Source of the DNA: Bacillota bacterium
GTDB lineage: Bacteria > Bacillota > Clostridia > Acetivibrionales > DTU013
NCBI GenBank assembly: GCA_023412915.1
Contig: JAEZRE010000015.1
Span: 135,900 to 199,899, forward strand
Direction: 5' to 3'
Length of the DNA: 64,000 nt
In this document: positions 1-8,153 of the stretch, one piece after another
Layout: every line of letters starts with the position of its first letter
Numbering within the stretch: position 1 is the stretch's first letter
Made by a program: the position numbers and the translations under genes
The notes under the pieces: generated by a model
Told to the model about the DNA's origin: nothing
The model's database searches: none
Seen by the model: the letters and a program-made list of their open reading frames with translations, nothing else

Positions 1-28
1 GGAAAATTAATTACGAGGAGTGATACAT

Positions 29-874
29 ATGAAAAAAACAGTTTTCGCATTAATATATGCAGTTTTCTTAACTTTTAACTCGAGTGTTATTTACGCCAAC
101 GATTATCCTTTCAGTTCTATTAAGCAGCAAAGCATCAAATATACCTGTGTACATACAATTCTTAAAGGCGACACACTTGATTCTGTAGTTAAATTATACG
201 GCGTTAAGTCACAGGATATCATAAATGAGAACAAACTTAAAACTAACATATTAAACCAGAATGATGAACTTTATATTACGATAAAATATCCCATCGTCAC
301 CTCAAAAGGCAAATCAATGTCCGAGTTTGTGCCTAATGGGTGGTACGTTATGGAATCGGTTAAAGGCGATTTAAACAAGGACTCCCTGCCTGATATTGCT
401 CTAATCTTGGGAAAAAAGGTCCCCACTATGAAAACTAGTGGATTAAGTACTAATTCCTATTCTCATCCACGTATTTTCGTAATTATTACACAGAACAAAG
501 ATAAAACATACAAAAAGAGCGTCCAAAGCAATGATGCAGTCGCTGCGTATGGATACAAACAATCATTTGATTGGTATGACCATATGAAAATTGAGAAAGG
601 CACGTTGCTTTTTGATTATTCGGAGAAAATGCACTCTACTTTTCGTGGTTACCAATACAAATTCGCTTATCAGAAGGGCGGATGGTTTTTTACTGGACTA
701 ACTACGAGTAAACTTGTTCCTAATGAACATATCGCTGAAACCATCATCGACACAAACTTTCAAACTGGCGATATAGTCACAAAAGAAATTGTCGATGGAA
801 AAATCAAGAGCACAAAAAAGACAAAAGTTAAAGTACAACCTCTTGTCAACCTCATGAATTTTGCTGCAAATTGA
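29..874 (+). CDS. secreted LysM-like protein with an acidic D-x-N-x-D repeat-like motif, unknown function
   Basis: 281 residues. A start at the ATG at 29 is preferred over an in-frame GTG at 20 because an ACGAGGAG ribosome binding site lies about seven bases before it. Residues 1-24 form a Sec signal peptide (lysines, then a hydrophobic run ending near YAN), so the protein is exported. Residues about 40-86 look like one LysM peptidoglycan-binding domain (HTILKGDTLDSVVKLYGV, then a second half ending NQNDELYITI). A later stretch, GDLNKDSLPDIALIL, resembles the calcium-binding loop seen in dockerins and FG-GAP repeats. The rest is not recognisable. It is AT-rich and stands alone. A role at the cell wall is inferred from the LysM domain only. 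Confidence 0.7.
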   Translation: MKKTVFALIYAVFLTFNSSVIYANDYPFSSIKQQSIKYTCVHTILKGDTLDSVVKLYGVKSQDIINENKLKTNILNQNDELYITIKYPIVTSKGKSMSEFVPNGWYVMESVKGDLNKDSLPDIALILGKKVPTMKTSGLSTNSYSHPRIFVIITQNKDKTYKKSVQSNDAVAAYGYKQSFDWYDHMKIEKGTLLFDYSEKMHSTFRGYQYKFAYQKGGWFFTGLTTSKLVPNEHIAETIIDTNFQTGDIVTKEIVDGKIKSTKKTKVKVQPLVNLMNFAAN

Positions 875-1271
875 TTTATATTATAGACGAATATAAAATG
901 GTAGCGTTTTCAATAAAACAGAGTTAAAGCAAATAAGCATTTTCTGCGACAGCTATAGTCATATTTGTTATGAGAAATCGACTTAAAAATCTATGCTATT
1001 CTTGATACGGTGAAACGTACCACAAACAAATTGAGTTTACATAATATACATTCGACTATTATTTACAACGAATAAAATCCATATTTTCTGAAATGCTTCA
1101 AACATGCCTGTTAGTGAATAAAATGAGCAATAAATGGCACTTTTACAATAGCAAGGCTTTGCTAAATGCAAAACGTTAGCTGAGTGGTAAAATTTGAATA
1201 ATTTATTGACTTCATTTTCGATTATTGGTACAGTGTAGAAAAATATATAATTTTTGGGGGTATGAGGGTTT
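875..1271. other. AT-rich intergenic region
   Basis: About 400 bases of AT-rich DNA with no open frame that has a ribosome binding site and no RNA gene that I recognise. The only functional signal seen is the promoter for the small membrane gene near its right end. Confidence 0.6.
1206..1234 (+). promoter_or_regulatory. candidate sigma-A promoter of the small membrane gene
   Basis: TTGACT and TACAGT separated by 17 bases, about 38 bases before the start codon of the next gene. The -35 is good and the -10 is only fair. Confidence 0.45.
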
Positions 1272-1463
1272 ATGACGATTCTTGTATTCTTGTGGTACGT
1301 TATTTATATTGTGCAAATCTTTTTTGCATACGGAACAGCATACAGGCTTACAAAAAGGGGTGGCGATAATGGTGTAGCTCTTTTTGGATGGATATTACTT
1401 ATGACGTTTGCTTCGATAATTCCTGGTCTGGGTATATATTTGTGGACTAAAAACAAGGATTAA
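1272..1463 (+). CDS. small membrane protein, unknown function
   Basis: 63 residues with two hydrophobic segments (about 3-21 and 36-58) separated by a short basic loop (YRLTKRGGDNG), so a two-pass membrane protein is likely. The ATG is preceded by a GGGGGTATGAGGG purine-rich stretch and by a candidate promoter. The C-terminal segment (FASIIPGLGIYLWTKNKD) resembles small PLDc_N or superinfection-immunity type membrane proteins, but the match is too weak to name. It is monocistronic: a stem-loop follows 57 bases after the stop. Confidence 0.6.
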   Translation: MTILVFLWYVIYIVQIFFAYGTAYRLTKRGGDNGVALFGWILLMTFASIIPGLGIYLWTKNKD

Positions 1464-1519
1464 TAAGACATGTTTACTATGAATAAAATGGATGTAGAAT
1501 ATTTAATCTAAACTATAAA

Positions 1520-1552
1520 AGAGACAAGTCAAATAAATGCTAACTTGTCTCT
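1520..1552. terminator. stem-loop, probable bidirectional terminator
   Basis: A 10-bp perfect stem, AGAGACAAGT paired with ACTTGTCTCT, with a 13-base loop. It lies between convergent genes. The tail is T-rich on the minus side (TTTATAGTT) and poor on the plus side. Confidence 0.5.
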
Positions 1553-1604
1553 ATGTATATAAAAACATATTAGACTATATACAACACACTCACTGGAAAG
1601 CGGT

Positions 1605-2498
1605 CTATTCGGTATCTTTAATATCTTTCATGTCTTTCCTTATTAAGTTTGACAATATATCCAACGACTCAAAGTAGTTCTCATCCCAGTTCAACGTCTG
1701 GTATGTCCTAAGGTTGCTGGTGACGGTTCTGAGGATTTCGTCCTGCTTTTCCATCGAAGTATTGCACAATATCTTCCTGATCGTGTCCCTCCAGAAGCTT
1801 AGCTCTTTACTGTAGTCATTGATCCTTGCAAGTAACAATAGCTTGGCCTTTCTGTAGGATGCATAATTTCTCTTTGCCTCTTTGATAATTTCCTCGGACT
1901 GCTTTCTGAAGCCTTCCATCTCTTTCTCGGAGCTGGCGAGCCTCTCCTCCATCAGCTTCTGCCTTTTGCTTTCCACGCTCAAAAGCCAATAGTTCGATAT
2001 CACAATGATGACCGAGTAAAGCATCATATAGATCAAAATAAGCTTAATATTCTCATACAGAGGGTTTTTCAGATCATCTGCGTAAACGACATCTATGTTG
2101 TTTCCGTTCTTGTCTATAACGATATCCCTGCTGTCGACGTTTTCATGGATTTTGAAAAACAGGCTGACGCTGCTGTTCGATGGAATGCTTACGACCTTAA
2201 GGTCGGTCCAGTCATCCGCTACGATGTTATTGCTCTGTTTTTGGAGTTCTAGCGGCTGGCTGGCCATAACCTCATTCAGCTCTATGGTATCAGGCACTTT
2301 TATAATAACGTCTTTAATCGTATTGCTTTGAAAATTTTTAAAATCAATGACCGTATAGCAGTCTCTTCCGTTCCTGACTACATTACCGATCTCAACGCTG
2401 CCTTTTGAAAAAAAGGTCGATATAAATAAGCCTACCAAAGATGTGACGATGATAGTGGTTATTTGCAGCACAACCTGCTCGAACAACTTCTTTTTCAT
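1605..2498 (-). CDS. two-pass membrane protein with cytoplasmic coiled coil, unknown function
   Basis: 297 residues. Hydrophobic segments lie at about 10-30 and 148-173. The roughly 115 residues between them are beta-rich and rather acidic. After the second segment comes a charged, helical, coiled-coil-like region (about 178-215, ESKRQKLMEERLASSEKEME) and a helical C-terminal domain. The start has an AAAGGG ribosome binding site. No enzyme motif is visible. The topology (ectodomain between two membrane helices, coiled-coil output inside) looks like a sensor, but nothing in the sequence proves that. No partner gene is adjacent. Confidence 0.65.
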   Translation of the reverse strand: MKKKLFEQVVLQITTIIVTSLVGLFISTFFSKGSVEIGNVVRNGRDCYTVIDFKNFQSNTIKDVIIKVPDTIELNEVMASQPLELQKQSNNIVADDWTDLKVVSIPSNSSVSLFFKIHENVDSRDIVIDKNGNNIDVVYADDLKNPLYENIKLILIYMMLYSVIIVISNYWLLSVESKRQKLMEERLASSEKEMEGFRKQSEEIIKEAKRNYASYRKAKLLLLARINDYSKELSFWRDTIRKILCNTSMEKQDEILRTVTSNLRTYQTLNWDENYFESLDILSNLIRKDMKDIKDTE

Positions 2499-2815
2499 GG
2501 CGCAGCCCTTTCAACAACAAACATATATGGATATTATATTTTTCGGGCAAATGAGTTAGTATAGCTGCTGCAAGATTCAATCACGATGCACAGAAAAACA
2601 ATAATGCCCGTTTACACGGCAGCCTGTGCCTGAGTTAGCTGGGCTATACATGAAGCTACCGTTTCAGGGCTCGGCTCGGCGGTTCTCAGCCTCGGCATAG
2701 GTCTTGTAGGCTTCACCTTTAGTAACCTCGGGATTAATAGACCTTTGCCCCCAATCTTCAAATTAAACTTGAAAGTTGAAGAGTAGAGACCTTTTCCCCA
2801 GATTGCTTCTGAAGA
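2499..2815. other. intergenic region with a possible small coding remnant
   Basis: No complete gene is seen. On the minus strand a stretch around 2660-2755 reads through about 32 codons (containing GEAYKTYAEAENRRAEP) before a stop. It has no start codon or ribosome binding site and may be the tail of a lost gene. This is a weak signal. Confidence 0.25.
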
Positions 2816-2849
2816 AAATAAAAAACCCACAGAATCTTCATTCTGTAGG
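2816..2849 (-). terminator. intrinsic terminator after tRNA-Cys
   Basis: On the minus strand, CCTACAGAAT-GAAG-ATTCTGTGGG followed by TTTTTTATTTT: a stable stem with a GAAG tetraloop directly downstream of the tRNA-Cys 3' end. Confidence 0.85.
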
Positions 2850-2853
2850 TCGT

Positions 2854-2928
2854 TGGAGGCGCCACCCGGATTTGGACCGGGGAGTGAGGGTTTTGCAGAC
2901 CCTTGCCTTACCACTTGGCTATGGCGCC
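2854..2928 (-). tRNA. tRNA-Cys (anticodon GCA)
   Basis: A full cloverleaf with acceptor stem GGCGCCA/TGGCGCC, anticodon GCA in the loop of GGGTCTGCAAAACCC, T-loop GGTCCAAATCC, discriminator U73 (the cysteine identity base) and an encoded CCA end (2854-2856). It has its own promoter and terminator. Confidence 0.95.
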
Positions 2929-2948
2929 GTTTCTTTGACAGCTAGTAT

Positions 2949-2977
2949 ATAATAACACGATTATACCTTGATGTCAA
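2949..2977 (-). promoter_or_regulatory. tRNA-Cys promoter
   Basis: TTGACA and TATTAT separated by 17 bases on the minus strand. The -10 box ends 21 bases before the tRNA 5' end. Confidence 0.75.
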
Positions 2978-3125
2978 CACTCATACGGCTCGCGGAGCAT
3001 CCATCCCATGTCCTTTTTTTCCCATAATCGACGCAGCCGCTTACCGGTATAATATGGCATTCTCCTCACATTGGTGAAACAATATGCCGGAACCTATCGA
3101 ACAGATTCCGGCATGTGCTCCACGC

Positions 3126-3470
3126 CTACAGACTGTTTTTAACCGCATCCAGGGTTTCTTTGGCGTCTGCCGCCTGTGCATGGAATGCTGTTATCTTTTC
3201 GCAGGAATAGTCTTTACAGTGACCGCAGTTTTCCACAGCTTTCGTTATTCCGCACTGCCGGATTTCGCATGTGCTGCAATAACCCATTTTGCGGCCATCC
3301 TTCGACATGCAGCCGTCGCAGTTCACATCCTCCGGCTTTAATTGCACGCCAAATCCCGAACCCCATTGTTCTGCCACCTTCGCCCGCGCAGCGTTGTCAT
3401 CATTGATCGTTGCAACGTAGGCCGGACAAATACCGCAGTCCAGGCCGCAGTAGGCAATTATTTTATCCAT
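3126..3470 (-). CDS. DUF3795 cysteine-rich protein
   Basis: 114 residues. It begins with the family signature AYCGLDCGICPAY and carries several further cysteine pairs (CDGC, CSTC, CGHC) that suggest a bound zinc ion. This is the DUF3795 pattern, a widespread small family in Clostridia with no proven role. The start has a strong AGGAGGGG site six bases upstream. It lies between the tRNA-Gly terminator and tRNA-Cys, apparently as a single gene. The function cannot be given. Confidence 0.8.
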   Translation of the reverse strand: MDKIIAYCGLDCGICPAYVATINDDNAARAKVAEQWGSGFGVQLKPEDVNCDGCMSKDGRKMGYCSTCEIRQCGITKAVENCGHCKDYSCEKITAFHAQAADAKETLDAVKNSL

Positions 3471-3553
3471 TCAGAACCCCTCCTGTATCCGTTATATGTA
3501 CAGGATATCCCAACGTTGCGACATATGTCTGTCATATTTCCCCAAAATCAACA

Positions 3554-3589
3554 TAAAAAAAGAAAACGCATGTTTGCGTTTTCTTTTTT
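3554..3589 (-). terminator. terminator of the tRNA operon
   Basis: A nearly perfect palindrome, AAAAAAGAAAACGCA and its complement around a TGTT loop, ending in a T run on either strand. It abuts the CCA end of tRNA-Gly, so it ends the Val-Asp-Phe-Gly transcript. Confidence 0.85.
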
Positions 3590-3663
3590 GGAGCGGGATA
3601 CGAGATTCGGACTCGCGACTTTCACCTTGGCAAGGTGACACTCTACCACTGAGTTAATCCCGC
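3589..3663 (-). tRNA. tRNA-Gly (anticodon GCC)
   Basis: Acceptor GCGGGAT/ATCCCGC, anticodon loop TTGCCAA on a CACC/GGTG stem, discriminator U73 and encoded CCA. It is the last tRNA of a four-gene operon. Confidence 0.95.
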
Positions 3664-3755
3664 ATATAGATTATGCCGCTTTCACGGATAATCTTTCAGC
3701 CTCACTGTGTGGAGCCTTCAAGCTGTTATTTATACCGCCTGTGACGGATAAATAT

Positions 3756-3831
<76 letters not shown>

Positions 3832-3866
3832 AAAAGTACAGATAACATTGCTGTTATCTGTCTTAG

Positions 3867-3943
3867 TGGCGACCCGAAGGGGGCTCGAACCCCTGACCTC
3901 TAGCGTGACAGGCTAGCGTTCTAACCAACTGAACTACCGGGCC
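3867..3943 (-). tRNA. tRNA-Asp (anticodon GTC)
   Basis: Anticodon loop CTGTCAC on a CTAGC/GCTAG stem, T-loop GGTTCGAGCC, discriminator G73 (the aspartate identity base) and encoded CCA. It is second in the operon. Confidence 0.95.
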
Positions 3944-3995
3944 AAATATCGCTTGCGCGTGAAGCTTTTATTAAAAAGATCTTTTAAAAGATCTT

Positions 3996-4071
3996 TGGTG
4001 GGAACTATAGGGCTCGAACCTATGACCCCCTGCTTGTAAGGCAGGTGCTCTCCCAGCTGAGCTAAGCTCCC
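3996..4071 (-). tRNA. tRNA-Val (anticodon TAC)
   Basis: Anticodon loop CTTACAA on a CCTGC/GCAGG stem, acceptor GGGAGCT/AGTTCCC, discriminator A and encoded CCA. It is first in the operon. A perfect 22-base palindrome (3975-3996) abuts its 3' end. Confidence 0.95.
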
Positions 4072-4101
4072 GTGAACCTCTCGCGTCGAGCGACATTAAC
4101 C

Positions 4102-4130
4102 AGTATACAAAAAAGCCTCTTCAAAGTCAA
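4102..4130 (-). promoter_or_regulatory. promoter of the Val-Asp-Phe-Gly tRNA operon
   Basis: TTGACT and TATACT separated by 17 bases on the minus strand, about 30 bases before tRNA-Val. The first transcribed bases lie in the GC-rich TCGCTCGACGCGAG stretch. Confidence 0.8.
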
Positions 4131-4226
4131 TAACAAATTTAATTTTCTGCAAAGATAATTATTCCAGCGTGAATACTCAAGTTGAAACTTCCGTACCAGC
4201 ACACCGGCTTAACCTGCTGGCAGCCT

Positions 4227-5096
4227 TTATACCAGCGCTCTGAGCTCGTCCTCGGTGAAATAGTATTTCCTGTTGCAGAAGTGGCACACTAACTCCGCGC
4301 CATGCTGTTCGTCGGCTATATCGATCAACTCTTTCCTGCCCAGGCTGATGAGGTTGCGCTCCATACGCTCCCTGCTACAGTTGCATTCGAATTTACAGGG
4401 CAGCCTGTCCGTGATCTCCAGCCCTTTTTCTCCAAGCAGCTTCTGCAGTATCCCTGCGGGATCCAATCCGTCGGTGAGCATGCAGGTGATGGAATCCGCC
4501 AGAAAGATCTTATCCTCGAGGTATTTGACGATCTCCTCGTCGGTTCCCGGCATGAGCTGGATTATATAACCGCCGGATGTTATTATATTCTCGTCCGGGC
4601 TTACGAGCACGCCAAGGGAAACTACCGTCGGGACCTGCTCGGAATATGCAAAATAATAAGCCAGATCCTCGCCTATTTCGCCCGACACGAGGTCAACGTA
4701 GCCCACGTATGGCTCTTTGAGACCAAGATCCTTTATCACGTTGAGATAACCGTTCCTGCCGACTGCCCCGGCCACGTCGAAATGACCTATCGCGTTCAGC
4801 GGCAGATAAACTTCGGGGTTATAAACATAGCCCCTGACATTCGAGTTCGAGTCCGACACCGCAATGATCCCGCCAAGCGGGCCATCGCCCTTGATCTGGA
4901 TGGTCAGCACATCCCTCTCGTTTTTGAACATCCTGCCCATCATCGCCGCTGCCGTAAGCGTCCTCCCAAGCGCCGCCGAAGCTGTGCCCGACGTGCCGTG
5001 CAGCCTGTGTGCCTCCTGGACGATATCCGTCGTTACTGCGGCAAACGCCCTTATCGAGCCCCCAGCCGCCGTCGCCCTAACTATATGATCCTCCAT
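4227..5096 (-). CDS. hslO: redox-regulated chaperone Hsp33
   Basis: 289 residues, the usual length. Hsp33 is a cytoplasmic holdase that becomes active when oxidants break its zinc centre and it then protects unfolded proteins. The N-terminal fold carries the family start (VRATAAGGSIRAFAAVT) and the GDGPLGGIIAVSD segment. The C-terminal zinc centre is complete: C238-x-C240 and C271-x-x-C274 with a 30-residue spacer, as in the characterised proteins. The gene is single. Its upstream DNA holds a 33-base direct repeat pair and a 16-base palindrome, which are described separately. Confidence 0.95.
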   Translation of the reverse strand: MEDHIVRATAAGGSIRAFAAVTTDIVQEAHRLHGTSGTASAALGRTLTAAAMMGRMFKNERDVLTIQIKGDGPLGGIIAVSDSNSNVRGYVYNPEVYLPLNAIGHFDVAGAVGRNGYLNVIKDLGLKEPYVGYVDLVSGEIGEDLAYYFAYSEQVPTVVSLGVLVSPDENIITSGGYIIQLMPGTDEEIVKYLEDKIFLADSITCMLTDGLDPAGILQKLLGEKGLEITDRLPCKFECNCSRERMERNLISLGRKELIDIADEQHGAELVCHFCNRKYYFTEDELRALV

Positions 5097-5388
5097 AAAA
5101 ATCTCCTTTATCTACTATTACTCCTGCCTGCAAGTGTAACGTCAAGCAGAAACACATCTTTCCTGCTGGGTATGCTGTACCATTGTTTTGAATTGCATGA
5201 GTTAATTTTGCATTAGTTTGCCTCTATGCTGTGCTATTGTTTTGAATTACGTGAGTTTCGTGATGTAGAGCATATTAATGAGGCATTACTCAGGGCAAAT
5301 TCACTGTTTGAGCGGAGTATACTCCGCAAGTTTGAACTAAGAATGAAACTCGTACTAAAAAACAACCAGCATACCCTCTCCTTATATT
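5097..5388. other. hslO upstream region with direct repeats and a palindrome
   Basis: No gene is seen. Two 33-base copies starting TATGCTGT (5171-5203 and 5225-5257, period 54, four mismatches) are followed by a perfect 16-base palindrome GCGGAGTATACTCCGC at 5312-5327. These look regulatory for hslO on the minus strand, but no -35/-10 pair was fixed. Confidence 0.55.
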
Positions 5389-5420
5389 ATAAAAAACCCC
5401 GATATGATAATATCGGGGTT
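5389..5420 (-). terminator. terminator of the cold-shock gene
   Basis: AACCCCGATAT-TATC-ATATCGGGGTT followed by TTTTTATAATA on the minus strand, 45 bases after the cold-shock stop codon. Confidence 0.85.
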
Positions 5421-5465
5421 CTCGTCTGCTGATCTTAGAATTTATGTTAAAGTTGTTAGCTTTAA

Positions 5466-5669
5466 TTACATAACCTTCGAAACATTTGCAGCCTGGGGTC
5501 CCTTTGCGCCTTCGACTACGTCGAATTCTACTTCACAGCCTTCTTCGAGAGTCTTGAACCCATCCATAGTGATTGCTGAAAAGTGAACGAATACGTCGTT
5601 TCCGTTATCTCTTTCAATGAAACCAAAACCTTTTTCAGCATTGAACCATTTTACTCTTCCTCTTTGCAT
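5466..5669 (-). CDS. CspA-family cold-shock protein
   Basis: 67 residues forming one complete cold-shock domain. The protein binds single-stranded nucleic acid and melts RNA structure at low temperature. RNP1 (KGFGFIE) and RNP2 (VFVHFSAI) are both intact, and the start RGRVKWFNAEKGFGF is typical. An AGGAGG ribosome binding site precedes the ATG by nine bases. It is monocistronic with its own promoter, a leader of roughly 60 bases and a strong terminator. Several paralogues are usual in Clostridia, so a letter is not assigned. Confidence 0.95.
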   Translation of the reverse strand: MQRGRVKWFNAEKGFGFIERDNGNDVFVHFSAITMDGFKTLEEGCEVEFDVVEGAKGPQAANVSKVM

Positions 5670-5737
5670 TGCTAAAAACCTCCTGAATTTAACTTGGATC
5701 TGGCAGCACTATGTGCTCTTTTTGCCAAACCTTAATA

Positions 5738-5767
5738 AGTTTAGCACATTCCTTTACAGCTTGTCAA
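5738..5767 (-). promoter_or_regulatory. cold-shock gene promoter
   Basis: TTGACA, an 18-base spacer ending TGTGC, then TAAACT on the minus strand. This implies a transcript leader of about 60 bases. Confidence 0.6.
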
Positions 5768-5892
5768 TGAGAGAAGATTACATAAAATATGCTCAATGAT
5801 ATTTATCTGTCCCTCATTAAGTTACCATAAATATGTTGCAATTTTATTTTGCCACAATCCCGTGCTAATATTCAAAGGAGCAACAAGTAATA

Positions 5893-6633
5893 TTATCCTG
5901 TTTTTTTGCAAACAAAAAACATTCTCTCGCAATCCTGCGGCGGTTTCCGGAAACGCAGCGCGTCATACACCGACAGTGTTTTAAAGCCCGCCGCCGACAG
6001 CATCTCAGATAATTCCTGCTTTTCGTAACAGCGTTCGTATTGTACCTCATCAAACCTTCTGTACCTTTCGCCTTCGCTGACGAAAAACGTCAAATCGAAC
6101 CTGCACAGCCTAGTCCCGCTGTCGAAGCAGTTTTGCCAAACGTAGGCCACATCCTGATCGGTCTCGCCGAAAGTGTTGTTTGATAAAACGTTATTGAATT
6201 TGAACGGCGTATTTATATCGAAAATGAACAGCCCCTCCGGGTTCAGGTAATTCGCGACAAGCTTGAAAAACCGCTTCAGATCGCGCTTATACGTCACATA
6301 GTTTACGCTGTCCATCAGACTGGTTATTACATCCACCGTCCCGTACAATTCAAACCTAGTCATGTCCTGATTCAGGAACAGTATGTCCGTTCCGCCGTCA
6401 AGGGCTTTTTGCCGTGCACAGCTCAGCATTTCAGCCGACTGATCGATTCCGATCATTTCATAGCCTTTTTTGGACATTTCAAGGCAATAACTGCCCGTTC
6501 CACATCCAAGGTCGGCCATCAGCTGAGGTCTAAGCCCGCTGCGCACGCATATTGCTTCGACGTAATCCGCCCATTGCTTATAATCCACGTCACGCATAAG
6601 CCTGTCGTAGAGATATGCAAAATCACCGTAAAT
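5893..6633 (-). CDS. class I SAM-dependent methyltransferase, probable ATT start
   Basis: About 246 residues. A Rossmann methyltransferase: motif I DLGCGTGSYCLEM binds S-adenosylmethionine, followed by an acidic strand end (MIGIDQSAEML) and motif GLFIFDINTPF. The substrate is unknown; relatives are annotated only as class I methyltransferases. Start choice: an ideal GAGGTG site lies six bases before an ATT codon at 6633, and homologous proteins begin near the following YGDFAYLYD. In-frame alternatives are GTG at 6642 and ATG at 6663, neither with a visible ribosome binding site. It lies just downstream of the spore protein gene. Confidence 0.75.
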   Translation of the reverse strand: MYGDFAYLYDRLMRDVDYKQWADYVEAICVRSGLRPQLMADLGCGTGSYCLEMSKKGYEMIGIDQSAEMLSCARQKALDGGTDILFLNQDMTRFELYGTVDVITSLMDSVNYVTYKRDLKRFFKLVANYLNPEGLFIFDINTPFKFNNVLSNNTFGETDQDVAYVWQNCFDSGTRLCRFDLTFFVSEGERYRRFDEVQYERCYEKQELSEMLSAAGFKTLSVYDALRFRKPPQDCERMFFVCKKTG

Positions 6634-6671
6634 GAGAACCACCTCACAAATACATAAAGTCATGTGTACAT

Positions 6672-6857
6672 TTATTCTACCACATGACTTATGTCCTGCA
6701 AGGTTTTCTTTCTTTTTGAGACAAGTCCCCCTATTTTCCCGGTCTCCTTTGCAGTAAGGCTCTTCCAGCCGAATTGCAGCACCTTGTCGGCCAGACCGAG
6801 CTCCCGGGCTATTTCCAATTTGATAGTATCAAGCTTTTTTTCAGGCTTTTTCTCCAT
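6672..6857 (-). CDS. alpha/beta-type small acid-soluble spore protein (minor, SspF-like)
   Basis: 61 residues from the ATG at 6857, which follows an AGAGGTG site; a GTG two codons earlier overlaps that site. The family protects DNA in dormant spores and is degraded at germination by the GPR protease. The signature is visible: KLEIARELGL near the protease site, then GWKSLTAKETGKIGGLVSKRK, the conserved DNA-binding second half. It is the shorter, lysine-rich type found in Clostridia. It is the best direct evidence in the window that the organism sporulates. Expression would be expected in the forespore (sigma G), though no such promoter was identified. Confidence 0.85.
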   Translation of the reverse strand: MEKKPEKKLDTIKLEIARELGLADKVLQFGWKSLTAKETGKIGGLVSKRKKTLQDISHVVE

Positions 6858-6926
6858 CTCCACACCTCTTTGTACATTGTGTTTATCCTGCCATTGTATT
6901 TTGTGGAGAAAACAGCCTTTTATGCG

Positions 6927-8153
6927 TTATCTGCCTATTTTGCTTTTTACATTATCCAGAGCGGCCTTGAGCTGAACATCTTTATCCCTTGGAATCTGGG
7001 ATGTCGGCAGGTTCCTGTATTCATCCGGCACCTTCACCTCTATGTCCGGCATTATACCCTTCCCCTGAATGCAAACCCCCGAAGGTGTAAAGTATCTTGA
7101 AATGGTTACCTTCAGGCCCGAGCCGTCCTGCAGCAGCTTCAGCTCCTGCACAAGACCCTTGCCGAAGGTTTTGGTTCCGACAAGCGTCCCTCTCGAATAA
7201 TCCTTGACCGCACCCGCCAGTATCTCTGAGGCACTGGCGCTGTTCCCGTTTGTCAATATCGCAAGCGGCAGGTCCATGTATGATTTGCCCGATTTCTTGT
7301 ATTGCCTGACGCCGTTCCTGTCCTCGGTGTAGACTATGGTTCCTTCGGGAAGCAGGCTGTCGGCAATCTGTACAACCTGTTCATAGGATCCTCCCGGATT
7401 ATCCCTCAAATCTATCACAAGCCCCTTGATCCCTTTATTCAGCATAGAATTGAGATCGTTTGCAAAGTATTTCGATATCTCGCTGTCGAACATCACAAGC
7501 CTTATGTATCCGATATCACCGTCCAATACCTCGCTTCTTATGTTCGAGGCCTTAATCTTCTGCCTTGTGATGTCGAACTGCATATACCTGTCTTCGGACG
7601 GCCTGTATACCGTTATCTTTACTTTAGTATTTTCCTTGCCCTTGATCATGCTTATTATCATATTTTCATCACTCAATGCCGTAACGTCGGTATCGTCGAC
7701 CTTGACTATCCTGTCGCCCTGCTTTATACCGGCCTTTTTGGCTGGCGAACCTTCGCTCGGTTCAATTATCGTCAGCAGTCCGTTCGTATCTACGTTGACC
7801 GTGACGCCGATCCCGACGTAGCTGCCCGCGGACTTCTCCATGAAGGATTTCATCTGCTCCTTGTTGAAATAAACTGTGTAGGGATCCTTCAAGGAATCGG
7901 CAAGACCGCTGACGGCGCCCTCTATCATCTTGTTTTGATCAACGTCCTGATAATAGTCGTCTGTCAATGTCTTCCTGACTTCGTTGAATTTGGCTACATT
8001 CTCGTAACTGACCTTGCTTGCGTCGAAGGAAATGACATATCTGTTCTGGAAAGAGTTTATCGTGAAAAACAGCATTACTGTTGCCAATATCGCGATTGCT
8101 GCCGTTATCGCCAGAAAAATGATCACCTGCCGCTGCGTATACTTTTTCTCCAT
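6927..8153 (-). CDS. S41 carboxyl-terminal processing peptidase (CtpA/CtpB type)
   Basis: 408 residues. One N-terminal membrane anchor (about 10-32), then an extracellular part with a PDZ domain (about 100-185, containing GIGVTVNVD and GDRIVKVDD) and the S41 protease fold. The catalytic serine should be Ser307 in GNSASASE and the lysine Lys332 in TFGKG, 25 apart as in the family. CtpB-type enzymes cleave regulators or wall proteins outside the membrane. It follows the M23 peptidase and ftsEX on the same strand, with a stem-loop in between, so shared control is possible. The start has a GAGGGG site. Confidence 0.9.
   Translation of the reverse strand: MEKKYTQRQVIIFLAITAAIAILATVMLFFTINSFQNRYVISFDASKVSYENVAKFNEVRKTLTDDYYQDVDQNKMIEGAVSGLADSLKDPYTVYFNKEQMKSFMEKSAGSYVGIGVTVNVDTNGLLTIIEPSEGSPAKKAGIKQGDRIVKVDDTDVTALSDENMIISMIKGKENTKVKITVYRPSEDRYMQFDITRQKIKASNIRSEVLDGDIGYIRLVMFDSEISKYFANDLNSMLNKGIKGLVIDLRDNPGGSYEQVVQIADSLLPEGTIVYTEDRNGVRQYKKSGKSYMDLPLAILTNGNSASASEILAGAVKDYSRGTLVGTKTFGKGLVQELKLLQDGSGLKVTISRYFTPSGVCIQGKGIMPDIEVKVPDEYRNLPTSQIPRDKDVQLKAALDNVKSKIGR

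Noticed and set aside
2612..2914. 100-codon frame on the minus strand through the tRNA-Cys gene
   Set aside because: It reads through a structural RNA and its terminator, so it cannot be a real gene.
3839..3861. Terminator between tRNA-Asp and tRNA-Phe
   Set aside because: A good stem but no T run; more likely a processing spacer within one operon.
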